A stretch of DNA of 14,998 bases from Elusimicrobiota bacterium (GCA_016207585.1 JACQPI010000134.1:1-14998), one strand, 5' to 3'; shown: positions 6,402 to 14,642, numbered from the stretch's first letter. Notes: generated from the sequence alone by a model not told the origin. Numbers and translations: made by a program.

Positions 6402-8135
6402 ATGAAACTCAGCCGGTACCTGATCCCGACCCTGCGCGAGCCCCCTTCCGACGCCGACAACGCCTCGGCGGCGCTCATGCAGCGAGCCGGGATGATCCGC
6501 AAGCTCGCCTCCGGCATCTACGAATGGCTGCCTCTCGGGCTGCGGGCCCTGAAAAAAGTGGAGCGGATCGTTCGCGAGGAGATGGACGCCATCGGCGGCC
6601 AGGAGGTCTGGCTGCCGGTCATCCAGCCTCGGGAACTTTGGGAGGAGACCGGGCGGTGGAAGATTTACGGCAAGGAGCTCCTGCGCCTCAAGGACCGAAA
6701 GGACGGGGAATTCTGCTTCGCGCCGACCGCCGAGGAGGTCATCACGGACCTGGTCCGGCGGGAGGTGCGCTCCTGGCGCCAGCTCCCGCTCATGCTCTAC
6801 CAGTTCGGCCTCAAGTTCAGGGACGAGATCCGGCCGCGCTTCGGCGTCATGCGCGCCCGCGAGTTCCTCATGAAGGACGCATATTCGTTCCACGCCGACG
6901 ATGCGGATTGCCAGAGCTATTACGAGCAGGTCTACGGGGCCTATTCCAAAATTTTCGAGCGCTGCGGCCTCAAATTCAAGCCTGTCGAGGCCGACTCGGG
7001 GGCGATCGGAGGCTCCTATTCGCATGAGTTCATGGTGCTGGCGGAGACCGGCGAGGAGACGATCGTCGCCTGCACGAAGTGCGCCTACGGGGCGAATATC
7101 GAGCGGGCCGAATGCCCACCTTCCAAGGATTCGGACGGCCGTGTTTCCCCCCTTCCCTTGGAGGAAATCCACACCCCGGGGACCTTCAGCGTGGAGGACG
7201 TCGCGAAGCTCCTGAAGGCATCCCCGAAATCTTTCCTGAAAACCCAGCTCTACCTGGCCGACGGGCGACCGGTCATGGCGCTCCTCCGGGGCGACCACGA
7301 GCTCAACGAGGCGAAACTGGCTCGAGCCTGCAAGACGGGACTCCTGGAGCGGGCCAACGACGCCATGTACGAAAAAATAACCGGCTGCGGCGTCGGCTAC
7401 GCGGGCCCGGTCAAGCTCCCGATGTGGAGGTCCCCCGACGGTAAGACGCTGCCGGTAGGGATTTACGCGGATATGTCGCTTGAGGGCGCGGCAAACGCCG
7501 TCAGCGGCGCCAACAAGACCGACTATCATCTGAAGAATATCAACATCGGCCGCGATTTTCAGCCCGAGAGCTTCGCGGACCTGCGCCGGGCCTTGCCCTC
7601 CGACCCCTGCCCCCGCTGCGGCGGGCCCGTGCGGTTCACGAAGGGCATCGAGGTCGGGCATACCTTCAAGCTCGGCACGAAGTATTCCATCCCGCTCAAG
7701 GCCCACTATCTCGACAACGAGCAGCAATCCAAGCCCATGGTGATGGGCTGCTACGGCATCGGCGTCTCGCGCGTCGTGGCGGCCGCCGTCGAGCAGGGCC
7801 ACGACGAGGCCGGCATCATCTGGCCGTCTTCGATCGCGCCGTTTGCGGCCTGCATCGTTGCGGTGGAGCACGATTCGGCCCGGGTCCGCGAGGCGGCCGA
7901 GACGCTGTACCGGGAGCTATGGGACGCCGGCGTCGAAACCCTCCTAGACGACCGGGCCGAGCGCCCCGGGGTCCGCTTCAAGGACATGGATTTGATCGGC
8001 ATTCCCTTCCGGTTCGTCGTCAGCGAGAAGACCCTCGCCCAAGGCGAGGTGGAGTTCAAGCGGCGCGCAAGCAAGGATCTCGAGCGCTGGAAGCTCGCCG
8101 AGGCGGCCGGGAGGCTTCGGACCGCAAATCGCTGA
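6402..8135 (+). CDS. proS: Prolyl-tRNA synthetase, bacterial type with editing domain
   Basis: Charges tRNA-Pro with proline in the cytoplasm. The product has 577 residues, the usual length for the bacterial form with an inserted editing domain (about 570). It starts MKLSRYLIPTLREPPSDA, typical of the family. Class II motif 2 is FRDEIRPRFGVMRAREFLMKD (from about residue 140), followed by AYSFH. The editing insertion covers about 220-400 and includes FLKTQLYLADGRPVMALLRGDHELNEAKL. Motif 3 is GCYGIGVSRVVAAAVEQ (from about 449). The C-terminal anticodon-binding domain covers about 470-570, with GVRFKDMDLIGIPFRFVV. ATG 6402 has only a weak SD. The gene probably shares a transcript with the upstream toxin pair. 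The stop is followed by the gap holding the rimP promoter. Confidence 0.97.
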   Translation: MKLSRYLIPTLREPPSDADNASAALMQRAGMIRKLASGIYEWLPLGLRALKKVERIVREEMDAIGGQEVWLPVIQPRELWEETGRWKIYGKELLRLKDRKDGEFCFAPTAEEVITDLVRREVRSWRQLPLMLYQFGLKFRDEIRPRFGVMRAREFLMKDAYSFHADDADCQSYYEQVYGAYSKIFERCGLKFKPVEADSGAIGGSYSHEFMVLAETGEETIVACTKCAYGANIERAECPPSKDSDGRVSPLPLEEIHTPGTFSVEDVAKLLKASPKSFLKTQLYLADGRPVMALLRGDHELNEAKLARACKTGLLERANDAMYEKITGCGVGYAGPVKLPMWRSPDGKTLPVGIYADMSLEGAANAVSGANKTDYHLKNINIGRDFQPESFADLRRALPSDPCPRCGGPVRFTKGIEVGHTFKLGTKYSIPLKAHYLDNEQQSKPMVMGCYGIGVSRVVAAAVEQGHDEAGIIWPSSIAPFAACIVAVEHDSARVREAAETLYRELWDAGVETLLDDRAERPGVRFKDMDLIGIPFRFVVSEKTLAQGEVEFKRRASKDLERWKLAEAAGRLRTANR

Positions 8136-8170
8136 CCCCCAACGCTTGGGAGCGCGCGGGTGCGGCGCTT
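8136..8170 (+). other. Short hairpins after proS (possible weak terminator)
   Basis: CCCAA (8138-8142) pairs with TTGGG (8146-8150) around a 3-base loop, and AGCGC (8151-8155) with GCGCT (8165-8169). The second is followed by TGTTT, a poor U tract. A weak transcription end for the upstream operon is possible but not convincing. Confidence 0.25.
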
Positions 8171-8199
8171 GTTTCAGGCCGATTTTATTTTGATATAAT
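8169..8199 (+). promoter_or_regulatory. Extended -10 promoter for rimP-nusA-infB operon
   Basis: TGATATAAT (8191-8199) is a perfect extended -10: TG, one base, then consensus TATAAT. The -35 is weak: TTGTTT (8169-8174) at 19 bases or GTTTCA (8171-8176) at 17, as is common with extended -10 promoters. The region is AT-rich inside a GC-rich neighbourhood. Transcription would begin near 8205-8207, giving a leader of about 70 bases before the rimP start. Confidence 0.75.
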
Positions 8200-8207
8200 G
8201 AAGTCAA

Positions 8208-8250
8208 GGTCACCGGCTGAAGTGGCTGAAGTCGAGCCACTTTTTTTATT
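8208..8250 (+). terminator. Leader attenuator: intrinsic-terminator-like hairpin ahead of rimP
   Basis: AAGTGGCT (8220-8227) pairs perfectly with AGCCACTT (8235-8242) around a 7-base loop and runs into TTTTTTT (8241-8247) then ATT. This is the form of a Rho-independent terminator, yet it sits between the promoter and the rimP start. GGTCAC (8208-8213) can pair instead with GTGGCT (8222-8227), including two G-U pairs, which would block the terminator's 5' arm. A tandem 9-base repeat GGCTGAAGT (8215-8223, 8224-8232) spans the switch. From family knowledge, nusA operons are often autoregulated by NusA at leader terminators. That role here is inferred. Confidence 0.65.
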
Positions 8251-8275
8251 CTCCGGTTCGGCGCGGGGCCGAGGC

Positions 8276-8737
8276 ATGGAAGCGGACTTAAAGCTCATTG
8301 AAACCACGGTCCGGGGCGTCTTGGACCAGGAAGCGGTGGAGCTCGTCGATCTCCAATACCTTCGGGAAGGAGGACGACGGGTGTTGCGCTTCTTTCTGGA
8401 CAAGGCCGGCGGCATCACCTTGGACGACTGCGAGTACCTATCCAACCGCATCGGGGGTATTTTGGACACAGCGAACGTGATGCCCCATGCTTACGTGCTG
8501 GAGGTTTCGTCTCCGGGCATCGACCGGATACTGAAGAAGGAGAGGGACTTCCTCCGGTTTCTCGGCCATCGAGTCCGAATTTGCCTTAAAGAGCCCCTGG
8601 AGGGGCGCCGAAACTTCATGGGATATCTCAAGATGTTGGAAGAAGGACAGGTCGTGCTGGAGGATGAAGGCCGGACGGCCCGGTTCCCCCTGGAAGGGAT
8701 CGAAGAAGCGCGGCTTCACCCGGAGCTAGAGATTTGA
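8276..8737 (+). CDS. rimP: Ribosome maturation factor RimP
   Basis: Assists 30S subunit assembly in the cytoplasm. The 153-residue product (family about 150) has the N-terminal alpha/beta domain with VELVDLQYLREGGRRVLRFFLDK (about residues 21-43) and GITLDDCEYLSNRI, the signature YVLEVSSPGIDRILKKERDF (about residues 77-96), and the C-terminal SH3-like domain with LEGRRNFMGYLKMLEEGQVVLE. All are typical. I use ATG 8276. The frame is open further upstream, with an ATG at 8198, but that lies at the predicted promoter and terminator hairpin, so it is not coding. The SD is weak (GGGG at 8264-8267). The stop is 2 bases before the nusA ATG, so translation is probably coupled. First gene after the attenuator. 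Confidence 0.95.
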   Translation: MEADLKLIETTVRGVLDQEAVELVDLQYLREGGRRVLRFFLDKAGGITLDDCEYLSNRIGGILDTANVMPHAYVLEVSSPGIDRILKKERDFLRFLGHRVRICLKEPLEGRRNFMGYLKMLEEGQVVLEDEGRTARFPLEGIEEARLHPELEI

Positions 8738-8739
8738 TT

Positions 8740-10110
8740 ATGGCATCGCCAGCGACCAAAAGCGAGTTGATCCTCGCGCTCGAACAAATCGAGCGCGAGA
8801 AGGGCGTTCGGAAGGAAGATATCCTCAAGATGATCGAGGGCGCCATCACCAGCGCCTTGCGCAAGCACGTCGGCAAAAACGCCCTCATCGAGTGCCTCAT
8901 CGACCCCGATACCGCCGCCATTACGGCCTATGTGACTAAGAAGGTCGTCGAGAAGGTGGAAAACCCCGAACTGGAGATCGCTTTGAGCGAAGCCAAGCGC
9001 GCCAAGGCCGGCGTCGGGGCGGGCGAGGACCTGAGGCTGCCCATCCATACCGAGGAGTTCGCCCGCATCGCGGCCCAGACCGCCAAGCAAGTCCTGGTGC
9101 AGAAGATCCGCGAGGTGGAGCGGGACAACCTTTTCGAGGAGTTCAAGCCCAAGGAGGCGGAGCTCGTCTCCGGTTCGGTGCACCGCTTCCTGGAGCGAAG
9201 CATCATCATCGACCTCGGCAAGACGGAGGGAATCCTGCCTCCCCGCGAGCAGATCCGACGGGAACGCTACAACGTCGGGGACCGCATCCGGGCCGTGATC
9301 CTCAAGGTCGACAAGGCCCAGCGGGGGCCCCAGGTCCTCCTCTCCAGGGCTTCCCCCCTATTTTTGAAACGGCTTTTCGAGTTGGAAATCCCGGAAGTCA
9401 ACGAAAAGACGATCGAGATCGTCGAAATCGCCCGCGATCCCGGCTACCGGGCCAAGGTCGTGGTCCGATCCAACAATGCCAAGGTGGATCCCATCGGAGC
9501 CTGCGTCGGCATTCGAGGCTCGCGCATACGCGGCATCATGAACGAGCTGGCGGGCGAGCGCATCGATTTGATACTGCACCATGAAGATTTCGCGACATAC
9601 CTGGGCAACACCCTCGCGCCGGCCAAGTACTCGTCCGTGCGCATCCTCAGCAAGGAGGACAAGCACGCCGAGATCGTCGTGCCCAATGAGCAGCTGTCCC
9701 TGGCGATCGGAAAGGAGGGGCAGAACATCCGCCTCGCCTCCAAGTTGACCGGGTGGACCCTCGACGTCAAATCGGAGGGCCAGCGCAGCGACGAGGCGAA
9801 GGCCCGCGAGGAGTCGCAAGCCGCGGCCCTCAAGGAGGTCGAGGGCGTGGGGCCCAAGGTCGCCGACGTCCTGATCAAGGCCGGAATGTCCGACATCTAC
9901 CGCATCGCGACGTTCAAGGCGGAGGACCTCATGACGCTTCAGGGCATTGGAGAAAAAACCGCCGCCAAGATCATCGCGGGGGCGCAAAAATACGTCAAGG
10001 AGCATCCGCGCGAGGCAGCGCCGGTCCCGGCGACCCCTCCTGCGGCCGAACCCGTTTGCGAAGAGGCCTCAACGGTCGCCTCCGACGCGGGCGCCGAAGG
10101 CGTCGAGTAA
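8740..10110 (+). CDS. nusA: Transcription termination/antitermination factor NusA
   Basis: Binds RNA polymerase and nascent RNA, modulating pausing, termination and antitermination. The product has 456 residues. Order: N-terminal polymerase-binding domain (about 1-130, KSELILALEQIEREKGV), S1 domain (from about 145, GSVHRFLERSIIIDLG...GILPPREQI), KH1 (about 235-300, with DPIGACVGIRGSRIRGIMNEL) and KH2 (about 302-350, with EQLSLAIGKEGQNIRLAS). One helix-hairpin-helix unit follows (about 362-424, EVEGVGPKVADVLIKAG and LQGIGEKTAAKII), then an Ala/Pro/Glu tail. E. coli NusA has two C-terminal acidic repeats, so this is a different tail. I start at ATG 8740; TTG 8734, overlapping the rimP stop, is less likely. 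As a possible autoregulator it could act at the leader hairpin upstream of rimP. Confidence 0.97.
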   Translation: MASPATKSELILALEQIEREKGVRKEDILKMIEGAITSALRKHVGKNALIECLIDPDTAAITAYVTKKVVEKVENPELEIALSEAKRAKAGVGAGEDLRLPIHTEEFARIAAQTAKQVLVQKIREVERDNLFEEFKPKEAELVSGSVHRFLERSIIIDLGKTEGILPPREQIRRERYNVGDRIRAVILKVDKAQRGPQVLLSRASPLFLKRLFELEIPEVNEKTIEIVEIARDPGYRAKVVVRSNNAKVDPIGACVGIRGSRIRGIMNELAGERIDLILHHEDFATYLGNTLAPAKYSSVRILSKEDKHAEIVVPNEQLSLAIGKEGQNIRLASKLTGWTLDVKSEGQRSDEAKAREESQAAALKEVEGVGPKVADVLIKAGMSDIYRIATFKAEDLMTLQGIGEKTAAKIIAGAQKYVKEHPREAAPVPATPPAAEPVCEEASTVASDAGAEGVE

Positions 10111-10119
10111 GGCAAGGGT

Positions 10120-12522
10120 ATGGACAAGGAAAATAAGAAATTGCCGGGAGACAAGACGAACTCCGCCGCCCCGAAAAAGGTCGGGGCTCCTAAGTCCAAG
10201 AAGACGGCCGATGCCAAATCCGCCAAGAAACCGGCCAAAACTTCCAAAAAGGATATCAAGCCCCAGGCTCCCGAGGTTCGCCGCGTGGCGATGTCCAAGG
10301 AATCTCTGCGTGAGAAGGGCTCCATTACCCCTCCCGGAATCCATTTGGTGGACGCCTTCTCTCGATTAAAGACTTCCCGAACCCAACGGGAGGCTCCGGC
10401 CGTGACGCGTCTGCCGGCCGGAGGAATCCAAACGCCGAAGGCGGCTCCCAAACCGCCCATCGCGGCGACAAAGCCCGCGCAGGCTGCTCCTTCCGCGGCG
10501 GCCTCCGCTCCGGCGGCGCCTCCTCCGAAGCAAATTTCTCCCGCTCGGCCCGCCGCGGTCGCGCCGCCCGCGGCGAAACCGTCTCCGCCCGTCAAACAGT
10601 CTCCGGCCCGGCCGGCGCCGGCAACGCCCGCAAAACCTCAAGTGCAGACCCCTCCGGCTACGCCCAAAACAGCCGCTCCGGCTCCGACCAGACCGAAATC
10701 CACGCCCCCTTCCGCAACCGTCCATTCGAAAGGCGCCGTCCCCGCGGCGACCGAACATGCCCTCAAGACGTTTAAAGTCAGTACGCAGATAACGGTCAGG
10801 GAACTCGCGGAAAAAATGGAAGTGAAGGTCAACGACGTCATCAAGAAACTCATGTCGATGGGAGTATTCGCCACCATCAATCAAAGGCTGGAGCCGGAGG
10901 CGGCCAGCCTCGCGGCGCACGATTTCGGGTTCGAGATCCAAATCGCTCCGATGGAGATGGAAGAGGAGCTGGCGCTCAAGGCCGCGGTGGACAAGCCCGA
11001 ACAGCTCAAGCCGCGCCCTCCCGTCGTGACGATCATGGGCCACGTCGACCACGGCAAGACGAGCCTCCTGGACGCGATCCGCTCCGCTCGGGTCGCCGAG
11101 CGCGAAGCGGGAGGCATTACCCAGCACATCGGGGCCTACCAGGTCCGCATTCCCAAGGGCGAAATCACCTTTTTGGACACCCCGGGCCACGAGGCCTTCA
11201 CCGCCATGCGGGCGCGCGGCGCCAAAGTCACCGACGTGGTCGTGCTGGTCGTTTCCGCCGCCGACGGGGTGATGCCCCAGACGGTCGAAGCGATCGACCA
11301 TGCCAAGGCGGCCGGAGTTTCGATCGTCGTGGCGGTCAATAAGATCGACTTGCCGACGGCCCAGCCGCAAAAAATACGCCAGGAGCTGACCGCTCACGGT
11401 CTCCAACCCGAGGAGTGGGGCGGCAAGACGATCTTCGTCGACGTCTCCGCCAAGAAGCGCCTCCACCTCGACAAGCTCCTGGAGATGCTCCTGCTTCAGT
11501 CCGAGGTGATGGAACTCAAGGCCAACCCGGACCGCCCGGGGATCGGCATCATCCTGGAAGCCCGCCTGGATCCCCGGCGCGGCCCTTTGGCGACCCTCCT
11601 GGTCCAAAACGGCACGGTCAAGGTCGGCCAGTCTTTCGTGGCGGGTCTAAGCTACGGCAAGGTGAAGGCGCTCGTCAACGACAAGAGCGAACGCATCCTC
11701 TTGGCCGGCCCTTCGACGCCGGTGGAGCTCCTCGGAATTTCCGGGGAACTTCCCCAGGCGGGCGACACGTTCAACATCGTCCAGGGCGAACGCCAGGCGC
11801 GCGAGATCGCGGAGAAGCGGCGCCTCATCCATCGCGAGGAGGCTTTCGCGCACAAGAAGCACGTGAGTCTCGTAGGCCTCAAGTCCGAGATTGAAAAGGG
11901 CGCCAAGGATCTCAATATCATACTCAAGGCGGATGTCCAGGGTTCCGTCCAGGCGATCCAAGATCTGCTTGGAAAGCTTACCACCCCCGAGATTTCCATC
12001 CGCATGCTGCATGCGGGCGTCGGCAACGCGAGCGAGTCGGACGTTCTATTGGCCGGAGCCTCGAACGCGATCATCGTGCTTTTCCATGTGGGCATCGAGC
12101 CTCGCGCCCAGGAAGTCGCCGATCGCGCCGGCGTCGAGGTCCGCCGTTACGAGATCATCTATGAGATCCAGGCGGACGTCAAGGCCGCCATGGAAGGGCT
12201 TTTGGAGCCGGAGATCGTCGAGATCGTTTCGGGACGGGCCGAGGTCCGGCAGGTGTTTTCGACCCGCGCGGCCAAGGTGGCGGGCTGCTACATCCGGGAG
12301 GGAAAAATCGCTCGCGGCGGAACGGTTCGCCTTACGCGCGCGGGCCAGGTCGTGGGGGAAGCCAAAGTGGAAAGCCTCAAGCGCTTCAAGGACGACGTCT
12401 CGGAGGTCGAAAAAGGGCTGGAGTGCGGCATCGTCTTGAGCTTCAAGGATTTTCAGGTGGGGGACCTCGTCGAACTGGTCGTAAAAGAAAAGCATACGCG
12501 CCGGCTCGAGTCGGCCTCTTAG
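10120..12522 (+). CDS. infB: Translation initiation factor IF-2
   Basis: GTPase that places initiator fMet-tRNA on the 30S subunit and promotes subunit joining. The product has 800 residues. Residues 1 to about 212 are a low-complexity Lys-rich then Ala/Pro-rich extension, probably disordered. An IF2_N domain follows (216-275, FKVSTQITVRELAEKM). The G domain has GHVDHGKT (307-314), DTPGHEAF (353-360), NKID (407-410) and SAK (443-445). Domains II-IV follow, ending with AGCYIREGKIARGG and DDVSEVEKGLECGI in the fMet-tRNA-binding part. In domain III the usual G-A-I-T-E-S-D-V reads GNASESDV, and the usual GFNVR reads LFHVG, a mild divergence. AAGG (10109-10112) overlapping the nusA stop is a suitable SD for ATG 10120. 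Confidence 0.98.
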   Translation: MDKENKKLPGDKTNSAAPKKVGAPKSKKTADAKSAKKPAKTSKKDIKPQAPEVRRVAMSKESLREKGSITPPGIHLVDAFSRLKTSRTQREAPAVTRLPAGGIQTPKAAPKPPIAATKPAQAAPSAAASAPAAPPPKQISPARPAAVAPPAAKPSPPVKQSPARPAPATPAKPQVQTPPATPKTAAPAPTRPKSTPPSATVHSKGAVPAATEHALKTFKVSTQITVRELAEKMEVKVNDVIKKLMSMGVFATINQRLEPEAASLAAHDFGFEIQIAPMEMEEELALKAAVDKPEQLKPRPPVVTIMGHVDHGKTSLLDAIRSARVAEREAGGITQHIGAYQVRIPKGEITFLDTPGHEAFTAMRARGAKVTDVVVLVVSAADGVMPQTVEAIDHAKAAGVSIVVAVNKIDLPTAQPQKIRQELTAHGLQPEEWGGKTIFVDVSAKKRLHLDKLLEMLLLQSEVMELKANPDRPGIGIILEARLDPRRGPLATLLVQNGTVKVGQSFVAGLSYGKVKALVNDKSERILLAGPSTPVELLGISGELPQAGDTFNIVQGERQAREIAEKRRLIHREEAFAHKKHVSLVGLKSEIEKGAKDLNIILKADVQGSVQAIQDLLGKLTTPEISIRMLHAGVGNASESDVLLAGASNAIIVLFHVGIEPRAQEVADRAGVEVRRYEIIYEIQADVKAAMEGLLEPEIVEIVSGRAEVRQVFSTRAAKVAGCYIREGKIARGGTVRLTRAGQVVGEAKVESLKRFKDDVSEVEKGLECGIVLSFKDFQVGDLVELVVKEKHTRRLESAS

Positions 12523-12572
12523 GGGGCGCGTCACGGGTTGGTCCGTCGGATACATCCTTCGGAGCACTCGCC

Positions 12573-12950
12573 ATGTATCAGAGAAACGACCGCATCTCGG
12601 AGCTTTTATTCCAGGAGATTTCCCAGCTCCTGCGCTCGGTCAAGGATCCGGAGCTCTCGGGTTTCTTGACGCTGACCGGGATCGACCTGAGCCCCGACCG
12701 TAAAAACGCCAAGATATTCTTTTCGATCCTCGGAAGCGCCCAGGACCGAGAAGGCTCGGCCCGCGCTCTGGAGCGGGCCACTCCCTTCCTGCGCTACCAG
12801 CTTCGTTCCCGAATCGCCCTCAAATACATCCCCAAGCTCCAGTTTTTCTACGATCAGACGCCGGAGCGCGCCGACCGCATCGAGCGGCTTCTCAAACATA
12901 TCGAGACGGAACAGGTCGACCCGAGGCAGGATCGACGGGGACCCTCCTGA
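12573..12950 (+). CDS. rbfA: 30S ribosome-binding factor RbfA
   Basis: Small KH-fold protein that binds immature 30S subunits and helps 16S rRNA 5'-end maturation. The 125-residue product has the family pattern: N-terminal RNDRISELLFQEISQLLRSVKDPEL, a central strand FLTLTGIDLSPDRKNAKIFFSIL, ATPFLRYQLRSRIALKYIPKLQFFYD, and ADRIERLLKHIE near the end. Length is normal. The open frame reaches back to 12423 inside infB, but ATG 12573 is the family-consistent start, with GGAG (12561-12564) eight bases before. It lies 50 bases after infB. Its TGA shares one base with the truB start (TGATG). In B. subtilis ylxP sits between infB and rbfA; here nothing does. Confidence 0.94.
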   Translation: MYQRNDRISELLFQEISQLLRSVKDPELSGFLTLTGIDLSPDRKNAKIFFSILGSAQDREGSARALERATPFLRYQLRSRIALKYIPKLQFFYDQTPERADRIERLLKHIETEQVDPRQDRRGPS

Positions 12951-13705
12951 TGGCCGCCGGAGACGGGGCGAGCGCACGGGGAGTCCACACGACCCTTCAT
13001 GGAGGGCTGCTCTTGATCGACAAGCCCAAGGGGATCACATCGCATGACGCGGTCCTGGCGATCCGCCGCCTGTTGCCTTCCGGGACGAAGGTCGGGCATT
13101 CCGGGACGCTCGATCCCCTGGCGAGCGGCCTGCTGATCCTTTTGGTGGGGCCCGCCACCAAGTCCGCCGCCTACTATCAAAAGCTCCCGAAAGTCTATAG
13201 CGGCGCGATCCGGCTCGGAACGGAGACCGAGACGGGAGATCTCGACGGCAAGGTCGTGCGAGAAAGCGCCGTTCCGGAAATCACGGCTTCGGAGCTTCAA
13301 AAGAAAATGGAGACGTTCCTGGGCCTCATTGAGATGCAGCCTCCTATTTACTCGGCCGTCAAGTACAAGGGGAAACCCCTCTACACCTACGCTCGCAAGG
13401 GGATCGATGTGCCGAGGAAAAGCCGCGCCTGCCGCATCTACGAGTGGGTCCTTCTCGAATCCGCCCTTCCCGAGATCCGATTCCGCCTGCGCTGTTCGCA
13501 TGGGACCTATGCGCGGGTCCTGGCGGTCGAGCTGGGCCGGACCCTCGGCTGCGCCGCGGTGCTTTCCGATCTGCGCCGTGAGAGGATCGGCGATTTCGAT
13601 ATCTCGGACGCACACCGCTTGGAGACGCTGAAAACCCTTCCGATTTCCGGCCTGATTTCCAGCCTGCGGCCCGCCACGGTATCTTCCGAGCCGATTCGTC
13701 TTTGA
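12950..13705 (+). CDS. truB: tRNA pseudouridine-55 synthase TruB
   Basis: Isomerises U55 of the tRNA T-loop to pseudouridine. The product has 251 residues. It has GLLLIDKPKGITSHDAV (about 19-35), the catalytic motif GHSGTLDPLASGLL with nucleophile Asp55, KVYSGAIRLGTETETGDLDG (about 81-100), and IEMQPPIYSAVKYKGKPLYTYAR, all family hallmarks. RCSHGTYARVLAVELGRTLGC matches the conserved C-terminal core block. It is shorter than E. coli TruB (about 314), which carries a PUA domain, so here that domain seems reduced or missing. The start ATG overlaps the rbfA stop, with GGGGA eight bases upstream. Residues 1-16 precede the conserved core and may be a variable extension. ribF follows after 5 bases. 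Confidence 0.95.
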   Translation: MAAGDGASARGVHTTLHGGLLLIDKPKGITSHDAVLAIRRLLPSGTKVGHSGTLDPLASGLLILLVGPATKSAAYYQKLPKVYSGAIRLGTETETGDLDGKVVRESAVPEITASELQKKMETFLGLIEMQPPIYSAVKYKGKPLYTYARKGIDVPRKSRACRIYEWVLLESALPEIRFRLRCSHGTYARVLAVELGRTLGCAAVLSDLRRERIGDFDISDAHRLETLKTLPISGLISSLRPATVSSEPIRL

Positions 13706-13710
13706 ACTAG

Positions 13711-14598
13711 ATGCAAGACGGCTTCGTCGCGACGCTGGGGACCTTCGACGGGGTGCACCGGGGCCACCGGGGGCTCTTGAATACCCTGCGCCGCGTCTCG
13801 CGACGCCGTCGCCTGCGCAGCCTCGCGATCCTATTCTCCGAGCCGCCGCGTTTCTATTTTAATTCGCGCCTGAAGACCCCGCTGATCACCCCCCCGTCGG
13901 AGCGCGCCGAACTCCTCAAATCGATGGGAATCGACCGGATCCGCATACTCCGTTTCAACCCTCATTGGGCCCGCATGACGCATACGCGCTTCTTCGGGCA
14001 TTATTTGATCCGGCGCTGGCGCGTTCGAGGCCTTGTCATCGGCCCGGACTTCGCGTTCGGGCATGGCAGAAAGGGCAATGCCGAATGGCTGGAGGCGGAG
14101 TGCCGCCGCCTAGAAATGACGTTTTGCCTGCATTCGTTCACGAAAGCCGGCCGCCGGAAGATTTCATCCTCCAGGATACGCGAACTTCTCATGCAGGGAG
14201 ACGTATCGGCGGCTCGGCGTCTCCTGGGCCGCCCCTATCGCGTAGAGGGACGGGTAACGCGGGGCCGAGGGCTCGGCCGCAAGCTCGGATTTCCAACCGC
14301 CAATCTGCGGGTCCCTGCCGGGAAGCTTTTGCCTCGCGGAGTCTATAAAGTCCGAGTCTACGGATCGGGAGTTGGCGACGCCGCGCGGGCCGGCGCGTGC
14401 AATATCGGGACTCGCCCCAGCGTATCGGGAAAGTCCAGGCTGCACGTGGAAGTTCATATCCCCGGGTTCAGCGGAAACCTCTACGGCAAGATGCTACGGT
14501 TGGATTTTTTGAAGTTTCTACGTCCGGAGAAGAAATTTAAGTCCCTGGCCGCCTTGAAAGCTCAGATTGGGCTGGATGTCCACAGAGCGGGCCGATAA
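13711..14598 (+). CDS. ribF: Bifunctional riboflavin kinase / FAD synthetase
   Basis: Makes FMN from riboflavin and then FAD from FMN and ATP. The product has 295 residues, slightly short for the family (about 305-315). The N-terminal nucleotidyltransferase domain has LGTFDGVHRGH (9-19), VIGPDFAFGHGRKGN and KISSSRIRELL (from about 150, the usual ISSTRIR motif). The C-terminal kinase domain starts at about 175, with GRGLGRKLGFPTANL, PRGVYKV, NIGTRPSV and the catalytic Glu of HVEVHI (E247), then GNLYG and FLKFLRPEKKF. Both halves look active. The N-terminus is unusually Arg-rich (SRRRRLRS). No clear SD is seen; coupling to truB (5-base gap) is likely. Last gene of the operon, and not followed by rpsO. 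Confidence 0.96.
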   Translation: MQDGFVATLGTFDGVHRGHRGLLNTLRRVSRRRRLRSLAILFSEPPRFYFNSRLKTPLITPPSERAELLKSMGIDRIRILRFNPHWARMTHTRFFGHYLIRRWRVRGLVIGPDFAFGHGRKGNAEWLEAECRRLEMTFCLHSFTKAGRRKISSSRIRELLMQGDVSAARRLLGRPYRVEGRVTRGRGLGRKLGFPTANLRVPAGKLLPRGVYKVRVYGSGVGDAARAGACNIGTRPSVSGKSRLHVEVHIPGFSGNLYGKMLRLDFLKFLRPEKKFKSLAALKAQIGLDVHRAGR

Positions 14599-14642
14599 AT
14601 CGCCGCGAACACTAAAAACGCGCCAGCGCGCCTCTGTCGATT

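Noticed and set aside
6360..7871. 503-codon minus-strand open frame opposite proS
   Set aside because: Shadow of proS, whose motifs are complete; composition is that of a reverse-strand artefact.
8251..8265. tRNA-like GGTTCG before rimP (metY precedes rimP in E. coli)
   Set aside because: No cloverleaf arms, anticodon stem or acceptor pairing can be drawn around it.
8198..8275. Upstream ATG extension of rimP
   Set aside because: It lies at the -10 element and would translate the terminator hairpin; RimP proteins start at the position of ATG 8276.
10366..11607. 413-codon minus-strand open frame opposite infB
   Set aside because: Arg/Gly-rich shadow of the IF-2 linker and G domain with no family features.
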